Shown: piece by piece, positions 1-3,851 of the stretch
Layout of the letters: the number at the start of each line of letters is the position of its first letter
How positions within the stretch are numbered: position 1 is the stretch's first letter
NCBI GenBank assembly: GCA_005880175.1
Contig: VBJR01000081.1
Span: 1-5,312, forward strand
Direction of reading: 5' to 3'
Length of the DNA stretch: 5,312 nucleotides
Source of the DNA: Chloroflexota bacterium
GTDB taxonomy: Bacteria > Chloroflexota > Dormibacteria > Dormibacterales > Dormibacteraceae
Notes under the pieces: model-generated
The model's input: the letters and a program-made list of their open reading frames with translations, nothing else
Database searches by the model: none
Told to the model about the DNA's origin: nothing
Made by a program: the position numbers and the translations under genes

Positions 1-1122
1 CACGTTCTTGGGCGTGAAGTTGTTCGACCGGCCCACGAACGTCTTCTGGAAGCCGTTGCTCGTGTTCACGCCGATCGACGCCGCCTGCACGTCGCCGGGG
101 TTGGTCGCGTTCAGCGGCCGGGCCACGGTGAAGGACAGGTCGTCGGGGTACTGGTCGTTGTCCTCGGTCGCGAGGCCGAAGAACTGGGCGTCGGCCGGCG
201 CGTGCCGCGAGAGGTGGATCTCGAACCACTTGCCCGGGATCGACTGCACGGCGGCCATGTCGACCTCGAACTGGAACGTCCCGACCCGGTTGGCGAAGTC
301 GAACGTGCCGCGCGGCCGGATCGTGACCGCCGCGTCGCCCTCGCCGCTGATGATCTCGGTGTGGAAGTGGTGCTCCGAGACGAAGACCCGCGCCCGGTCG
401 TCGACGCCGTCAGGCGTGGTGGAGCCGTCGCGGAGCCGGACGTCGAAGTAGTTGGGGTCGAGCGCCCCGGACTGGGCCTCGTTGAAGTTCTCGAAGAAGA
501 CCGCGTTGGGCATCGCGCTCTGGGGGTCCGTCGGGCCCCACGCCGTCACCGGCGCCGAGAGGTGGCCGTTGGCGCCCATCGACTGGACCGCCACGGTGTA
601 CGTGTGGCCCGACTGGAGCCCGTTGCCGTCGGCGGCGGTCGCGGTGGCGGCCAGCACCTTCTCGCCCATCAGCGTGGCGCCGTCCCAGATCGACAAGAGC
701 TGCCAGGCCACGGAGCCGCCGGTGGCCGGCGTCCAGTTGGCCCGCACGGTGGAGTTGAGGCCGGTCGTCTTGAGGCCGGTCGGCGCCGGCAGCGCGCCGT
801 CGAAGCTGGTCGGCATGCCCGCCGGCACGGCCGGGGGCGGCGTCGCGGTCGGGGCCGCCTGGCTCGCCGTCACGTTCGGCGCCTGCTGGCCGGTCGCCGC
901 CTGGCCGGTCGCCGGGGCCTGGCCCACGCTGCCCGAGGGGCGGAGGCTGAGGTGATCGGTGGTCGTGAGCAGGGCGACCAGTACGCCGGCGCCCAGCGCG
1001 GCCACGAGCTGGAAGATCTGGAGCCCACGCCGGCGGTTCCGGCGCGTCCGAAGTGTGGGCCGAGGAGCGGGCCCCGGGTCGGGCAAGGAACCCGGGCGGC
1101 CGGGCTGCCATCGGTTTCTCAT
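1..1122 (-). CDS. Membrane-anchored Fn3 and jelly-roll-like surface protein, 3' end cut by window
   Basis: I read 374 codons from ATG at 1122 to the window edge with no stop, so the C-terminus is missing. The ATG is favoured by AGGGGG at 1137-1132, nine bases upstream. Residues 1-33 are Arg/Pro-rich and cytoplasmic. Residues 34-54 (LQIFQLVAALGAGVLVALL) form one membrane span or uncleaved signal anchor. A Gln/Ala/Pro/Thr-rich linker follows at about 65-108. Residues 111-200 look like an Fn3 domain (PAPTGLKTTGLNSTVRANW, then GHTYTVAVQSMGANG). From about 203 there is a beta-rich region (NAVFFENFNE; GTFQFEVDMAAVQS; KWFEIHLSR) resembling a concanavalin/LamG-type jelly roll. The family call is by eye. 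The protein probably faces outward and binds a polymer or glycan; no catalytic motif is seen. Its ectodomain resembles that of the membrane protein encoded at 3121-1577, and a terminator upstream suggests separate transcription. Confidence 0.82.
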   Translation of the reverse strand, partial: MRNRWQPGRPGSLPDPGPAPRPTLRTRRNRRRGLQIFQLVAALGAGVLVALLTTTDHLSLRPSGSVGQAPATGQAATGQQAPNVTASQAAPTATPPPAVPAGMPTSFDGALPAPTGLKTTGLNSTVRANWTPATGGSVAWQLLSIWDGATLMGEKVLAATATAADGNGLQSGHTYTVAVQSMGANGHLSAPVTAWGPTDPQSAMPNAVFFENFNEAQSGALDPNYFDVRLRDGSTTPDGVDDRARVFVSEHHFHTEIISGEGDAAVTIRPRGTFDFANRVGTFQFEVDMAAVQSIPGKWFEIHLSRHAPADAQFFGLATEDNDQYPDDLSFTVARPLNATNPGDVQAASIGVNTSNGFQKTFVGRSNNFTPKNV

Positions 1123-1130
1123 CAGCGACT

Positions 1131-1137
1131 ACCCCCT
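1131..1137 (-). promoter_or_regulatory. Ribosome binding site of the 1122 gene
   Basis: Minus-strand AGGGGGT lies nine bases before ATG 1122. It is a good Shine-Dalgarno match and decides the start codon. Confidence 0.6.
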
Positions 1138-1144
1138 GAAGGTT

Positions 1145-1159
1145 GGTTGGTTACCAACC
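1145..1159. promoter_or_regulatory. 7-bp inverted repeat, possible operator or leader hairpin
   Basis: GGTTGGT and ACCAACC flank a single base, an exact inverted repeat 23 to 37 bases upstream of ATG 1122 and just outside the ribosome binding site. The size and symmetry would suit a dimeric repressor site or a small leader hairpin. No known operator is recognised, and no convincing -35/-10 pair was found around it. Confidence 0.35.
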
Positions 1160-1210
1160 CTCCGAACCCCGCTGATGCCGAAAACGCTGACCCGCCGCCC
1201 GAAAAGTCCG

Positions 1211-1241
1211 AAAAAGGCCGCCGAGCGCTAGCTCGGCGGCC
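1211..1241 (-). terminator. Strong intrinsic terminator, minus strand
   Basis: A perfect 11-bp GC-rich stem (GGCCGCCGAGC at 1216-1226 with GCTCGGCGGCC at 1231-1241) encloses a 4-base loop. On the minus strand it is followed immediately by TTTTT (1215-1211) and a second T4 run at 1205-1202. This is a textbook rho-independent terminator. It lies about 336 bases beyond the stop codon at 1577 and about 90 bases before ATG 1122. It would therefore end either a long 3' untranslated region or a small RNA from the gap, and it insulates the 1122 gene. Its core is shared with an element at 1569-1589. Confidence 0.85.
1220..1240. repeat. 21-bp palindromic element, copy 1
   Basis: The palindromic core GCCGAGCGCTAGCTCGGC plus a following GGC is identical, base for base, to 1569-1589. 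In this copy it forms the core of the minus-strand terminator stem. Confidence 0.8.
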
Positions 1242-1352
1242 GGTGAGTTGAGGCCCGACGGGCTGTTGCTTCGGGCCAAGGCCGGCGGAAGAGCTGCAGG
1301 GCCACCGGCGTGGCGCGCGGGGGGTGGCGCCGCCTCGTCAGGGTGTGGGCGT

Positions 1353-1382
1353 TCGACGAGGGGGCCTCCGGCGGGCTAGCAT
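1353..1382 (+). promoter_or_regulatory. Possible sigma-70-type promoter, plus strand
   Basis: TCGACG (1353-1358) and TAGCAT (1377-1382) are separated by 18 bases and resemble actinobacterial -35 and -10 boxes. Predicted initiation falls near 1389, right at the left shoulder of the palindrome centred on 1449. No plus-strand protein gene lies downstream, so if it is active it would make a structured RNA antisense to the 3' end of the 3121-1577 gene. Such matches occur by chance in GC-rich DNA. Confidence 0.25.
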
Positions 1383-1513
1383 CGGACCACTTCTGGGCGA
1401 CAACTATGCCACGAACGGGCCTTGCCGTACCGGCGCCACCTCTCGACCCGGCTGAGGGGTGGCAGACGTACGGCAGGGCACTGTCGTGAACCACTTGCCA
1501 CCCAAACGATGCT
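1378..1513. repeat. Long imperfect palindrome centred on base 1449
   Basis: Bases 1391-1444 pair with 1507-1454 in one register without gaps. I count 36 Watson-Crick pairs plus 2 G-U pairs out of 54. The strongest blocks are 1435-1444/1454-1463 (10 bp), 1419-1430/1468-1479 (12 bp) and 1410-1414/1484-1488 (5 bp). After a 7-base bulge the symmetry resumes with AGCATCG (1378-1384) and CGATGCT (1507-1513). Both wobble positions pair as G-U only in plus-strand RNA and become A-C mismatches in minus-strand RNA. The function is unknown. Confidence 0.75.
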
Positions 1514-1568
1514 CGGCAACGACCGTGGCCCGGACCCGAGGCAAAGACCGCGCTCACTCAGCGGCATT

Positions 1569-1589
1569 GCCGAGCGCTAGCTCGGCGGC
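1569..1589. repeat. 21-bp palindromic element, copy 2, spanning a stop codon
   Basis: This copy is identical to 1220-1240. It forms a 7-bp perfect stem (GCCGAGC 1569-1575, GCTCGGC 1580-1586) with a 4-base loop, and the minus-strand TAG stop at 1579-1577 sits in the loop region. Unlike copy 1 it has no T tract on either strand, so it is probably not an intrinsic terminator by itself. It may stabilise the 3' end or assist factor-dependent termination. Confidence 0.75.
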
Positions 1590-3121
1590 GCCCAGACGGC
1601 CACGTCCTGGACCCACCAGGGGAGGCCGCTGGCCCCCGAGCCGCTCAGCGAGATCGTGGTCGTTCCCGCCGGGACGGGCATCCAGTAGCTCGCCTCGCCC
1701 GTCCCGGCGTCCTGGCCCTGCTGGGCCACCGCCGGCTGGGCGCCGTGGCCGTCGAAGCCGACCCTCGTCGACCCGAACGCGTAGAAGCGCAGGTGGCTGC
1801 CCGCCGGCGCCGGCTGGGGCAGCCGCAGCGTCGCCCCCTGGCCGTGGACCGACGCCACCCCGTTGGGCCGCAGCATCGTGAACGGCACCGACGGGTTGAT
1901 CGAGACGCTCCCCCACCGGTACGTGTTCGGCCCGCACGTCCCGTCGCCCCCGCACGCCTGCGCCGGCTGGAAGCTGTGGTGGGCGAACTGCACCACCGCC
2001 TGCGTGAACGGCAGCGAGACCCGGGCGTCGGCCAGGACCAGCGAGCCGCCGCCCGCCCGGGCCACCGAGAACTTCAGGTGGCCCTGCGAGACGTCGATCC
2101 GGAAGCTGCCCATCGTGTCCGCCGTCACCCGGCCGAGCGCGCTTTCCAGGCAGGGCTGGAAGCCCGGCCCATCGACCCGCGTCGCCTTGTGGTTGGCGAT
2201 CACCTCGACGTTGAACACCGTGCCGATCGCCACCCCGTTGGTCGAGCCCAGCGTGGCCGGCTGCCCCCCGCCGGCGCACGTGCCGTTGTTCATCCGGATG
2301 TGCACCGCGTCGGCCGGGTCGCCGTTGAACGCCGGCGCCTCGCCCGACGTCACCGGCGCGACCAGGTTCTGGTCGAACGGCGTCAGCCAGACGTCCCACC
2401 AGTCGTTCGCCGAGGCCCGCAGCGCCGAGACCTGCCAGCTGATCGCCGTGCCCTGGCCCACGTCCGCCAGCTGGGCCGGCGCGAGGAAGACGCCGCCGTA
2501 CGTCTTGGGCGCGTCGCCTCCGCCGTTGATCGCGGTCATCAGCTGGCCGCGGCACAGGTACGCCGAGTCGGCCAGCGCCTTGAGCGCGTGGGTGGCCGGC
2601 GGCGGCGCGCAGTCGCCCCCGAACCGGGCCTGCATCGAGCCGCCCTGGTCGCTCGGGAAGTCGCTGCTGGCCAGCAGGTCCCAGTCGTTGACCGCGCCCG
2701 GGGTCCACGGCTGCGGAGCCGCGGGCGCGGTGTTCCACGTGTAGGAGAAGTTCCCCACCGGCGCCGTCACGATCGGGGCCAGGGAGGGGGCGATCGTGGG
2801 CGCCGCCACCGGCGGGCGCGCCTCGTTCGTCTGCGGCGTCTGCTTGACCTGGGCCGTCCGCGGCAGCGCGCCCGTCGAGTGGAACGGGAGGCGGCCGGTC
2901 GTGCCCAGCACGGCGGTGACGGCGACGATCGCGGCGAGCAGGCCGGCGGCGACGGCCGGCCGGGCGACCCAGAAGCCCGACGGCGCGCGCGAGCGCCGCT
3001 GGCGGGTGAGCCGGTACCGCCCCCACGCCGGCCGCGGCGGCATCGGGATCCGCTCCAGCTCGCGGCTGAGGGCGTGCGGCCACTCGAGATCGAAGCGATC
3101 GTCCGGCTCGAGGTGGCTCAC
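1577..3121 (-). CDS. Single-pass membrane protein with large ectodomain, putative anti-sigma partner of the ECF factor
   Basis: The product is 514 residues, starting at GTG 3121 within the sigma gene stop (GTGA overlap). GAGAGGG lies five bases upstream. Residues 1-50 are charged and cytoplasmic; residues 53-73 (ARPAVAAGLLAAIVAVTAVL) form one membrane span; 80-125 is a Pro/Thr/Ala linker; about 125-514 is extracytoplasmic. The ectodomain has six Cys (171, 190, 282, 324, 390, 396), suited to disulfides, and Trp/aromatic-rich beta segments (DWWDVWLTPF at 240-249, YWMPVPAGTTTISLSG at 479-494), suggesting a jelly-roll or lectin-like fold. Translational coupling and topology make it the likely anti-sigma or sensor protein. 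However, the cytoplasmic part lacks the HxxxCxxC motif of zinc anti-sigma domains and I do not recognise its family. It could instead be an exported target cotranscribed with the sigma gene. Confidence 0.88.
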   Translation of the reverse strand: MSHLEPDDRFDLEWPHALSRELERIPMPPRPAWGRYRLTRQRRSRAPSGFWVARPAVAAGLLAAIVAVTAVLGTTGRLPFHSTGALPRTAQVKQTPQTNEARPPVAAPTIAPSLAPIVTAPVGNFSYTWNTAPAAPQPWTPGAVNDWDLLASSDFPSDQGGSMQARFGGDCAPPPATHALKALADSAYLCRGQLMTAINGGGDAPKTYGGVFLAPAQLADVGQGTAISWQVSALRASANDWWDVWLTPFDQNLVAPVTSGEAPAFNGDPADAVHIRMNNGTCAGGGQPATLGSTNGVAIGTVFNVEVIANHKATRVDGPGFQPCLESALGRVTADTMGSFRIDVSQGHLKFSVARAGGGSLVLADARVSLPFTQAVVQFAHHSFQPAQACGGDGTCGPNTYRWGSVSINPSVPFTMLRPNGVASVHGQGATLRLPQPAPAGSHLRFYAFGSTRVGFDGHGAQPAVAQQGQDAGTGEASYWMPVPAGTTTISLSGSGASGLPWWVQDVAVWAPPS

Positions 3122-3711
3122 TTCAACCCTCTCAACCCCGCTGAGTCCGATTTCGACGACTCCGGTCCGAAATCGCTCAGCAGCTCCTTCAACCGCGTAC
3201 GCGCTCGGACGATCCTGCCGCGTACGGTGCTCGCCGGGACGCCGAGCCCGGCGGCGATCTCCTCACCCGAATACCCATGGTAGTAGCGCAGGAGGAGCGC
3301 CGCCGCGTCGTCGGCGGACATCTCGCCCAGCGCCCGCATCACGACGAACGTCTCGTCGAGGGGCTGGGGCCGGGACGCGCGGTCGGTCAGGAGGGGGAGG
3401 TTGCGCCACATGCGGCGCCGCTTGTAGCTGCGGGAGACGTTGACGGCGATCCGGTGCAGCCACACCTCGACCGGGGCCTGGGGCCGCCAGCGGGGCCAGG
3501 CCCGGTACGCCCGGACGTACGTGTCCTGGGCGCAGTCCTCCGCCGCCGACGGGTCGCCGCCCAGCACCACCAGGCAGGTGCCGCGGATGCGATCGAACGT
3601 GAGGCGGTAGAGGACGTCGAAGTCCTCTGAGGATCCCGGTCTGAGGCGACTCAGCCGCTCCCGGCTCGAATCGCTGGACAGCTCTCCCCCGGCGCCGTCC
3701 ACGGCACGCAC
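3118..3711 (-). CDS. ECF-type RNA polymerase sigma-70 factor
   Basis: The product is a 197-residue cytoplasmic sigma factor that would direct RNA polymerase to a small set of promoters. Residues 29-100 match sigma-70 region 2: DFDVLYRLTFDRIRG, then AAEDCAQDTYVRAYRAWPRW (region 2.1-2.2 core) and VEVWLHRIAVNVSRSYKRRR (2.3-2.4, -10 recognition). Residues 124-178 match region 4 with its helix-turn-helix: MSADDAAALLLRYYHGYSGE, then IAAGLGVPASTVRGRIVRAR. There is no region 1 or 3 and the length is normal for the ECF group. The start is GTG 3711; no Shine-Dalgarno sequence is visible before it, and GTG 3702 is an alternative. The stop overlaps the start of the next gene by 4 bp, implying cotranscription and coupled translation with the membrane protein at 3121-1577. 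The ECF subgroup could not be assigned by eye. Confidence 0.95.
   Translation of the reverse strand: MRAVDGAGGELSSDSSRERLSRLRPGSSEDFDVLYRLTFDRIRGTCLVVLGGDPSAAEDCAQDTYVRAYRAWPRWRPQAPVEVWLHRIAVNVSRSYKRRRMWRNLPLLTDRASRPQPLDETFVVMRALGEMSADDAAALLLRYYHGYSGEEIAAGLGVPASTVRGRIVRARTRLKELLSDFGPESSKSDSAGLRGLK
3127..3133 (-). promoter_or_regulatory. Ribosome binding site of the 3121 gene, inside the sigma gene
   Basis: Minus-strand GAGAGGG lies five bases before GTG 3121, within the last codons of the sigma gene. It supports the GTG start and coupled translation. Confidence 0.6.
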
Positions 3712-3718
3712 GGCGAGA

Positions 3719-3724
3719 AACGTA
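3719..3724 (-). promoter_or_regulatory. Possible -10 element for a leaderless sigma gene transcript
   Basis: Minus-strand TACGTT fits the TAnnnT pattern. It ends seven bases before GTG 3711, so transcription would start at or next to the start codon. That would explain the missing ribosome binding site, and leaderless genes are common in actinobacteria. No good -35 box is seen at 17-18 bases (TGCCCG or GTGCCC), so the element is weakly supported. Confidence 0.3.
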
Positions 3725-3747
3725 GCCGATCGGTCCCCCGGCGGGCA

Positions 3748-3834
3748 CGCGCCCTCCCCGGGGTCCCCACGAAGTCGCGGTGGCGGGGTGCGGACTTCGT
3801 GGGGTGGGTCCCCGGCCGGACCGGGGAGGGCGCG
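3748..3834 (-). terminator. Long inverted repeat after the Fn3 protein gene, probable terminator-like hairpin
   Basis: There are two perfect arms: outer 14 bp (CGCGCCCTCCCCGG 3748-3761 with CCGGGGAGGGCGCG 3821-3834) and inner 12 bp (CCCCACGAAGTC 3765-3776 with GACTTCGTGGGG 3793-3804). They are joined by a 3-base/16-base asymmetric internal loop and a 16-base apical loop. The structure begins 17 bases after the stop of the upstream gene (TGA 3854-3852), where a terminator or RNA-stabilising hairpin is expected. There is no U tract after it on either strand. It ends 36 bases before the sigma start, so it could also attenuate readthrough into that gene. Confidence 0.65.
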
Positions 3835-3851
3835 GTCGTCGGGCGGAGGTC

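Larger units (their letters stand above)
1242..1568. other. Gap with no supported gene, rich in secondary structure
   Basis: No coding sequence is supported here. A 109-codon minus-strand reading frame (1557-1228) lacks the GC bias at third positions of its neighbours and matches nothing I recognise. The stretch contains a long imperfect palindrome centred on 1449. It also has a 7-bp stem at 1333-1339/1355-1361 (CCTCGTC/GACGAGG, 15-base loop) and a 7-bp stem at 1252-1258/1271-1277 (GGCCCGA/TCGGGCC, 12-base loop). The minus-strand terminator follows. The density of stems suggests a structured untranslated region or a small RNA rather than a protein gene. Confidence 0.6.

Noticed and set aside
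202..1251. Plus-strand 349-codon frame, and a minus-strand 233-codon frame at 1111-410
   Set aside because: Both are shadows of the true minus-strand gene starting at ATG 1122, which reads as a membrane anchor, Fn3 and beta-rich domain. The real frame is easy to miss because it runs off the window without a stop.
1406..1489. Plus-strand 27-residue small reading frame inside the palindrome
   Set aside because: No ribosome binding site is visible and its sequence is constrained by the hairpin. It is most likely chance.
1391..1507. Integron attC site
   Set aside because: attC sites are palindromic and follow stop codons, but the required RYYYAAC and GTTRRRY core sites are absent at the ends and no integrase is present.
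1228..1557. Minus-strand 109-codon frame in the gap
   Set aside because: Third positions are not GC-biased like the neighbours, the frame crosses the long palindrome, no domain is recognised, and its last codons lie in the terminator stem.
1554..3083. Minus-strand frame of 509 codons overlapping the membrane protein gene
   Set aside because: It is an out-of-frame reading of the same strand. It has low-complexity Arg/Gly/Pro composition, whereas the frame starting at GTG 3121 shows folded-domain features.
2966..3121. Classical zinc-binding anti-sigma domain at the N-terminus of the membrane protein
   Set aside because: Residues 1-52 contain no Cys and therefore no HxxxCxxC motif. The anti-sigma role rests on gene order and topology only.
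1745..3283. Plus-strand reading frame of 512 codons opposite the membrane protein gene
   Set aside because: It is Arg/Ala/Gly-rich with no recognisable domain and mirrors the minus-strand gene, which has a ribosome binding site, membrane span and proper domain order. Such shadows are normal in very GC-rich DNA.
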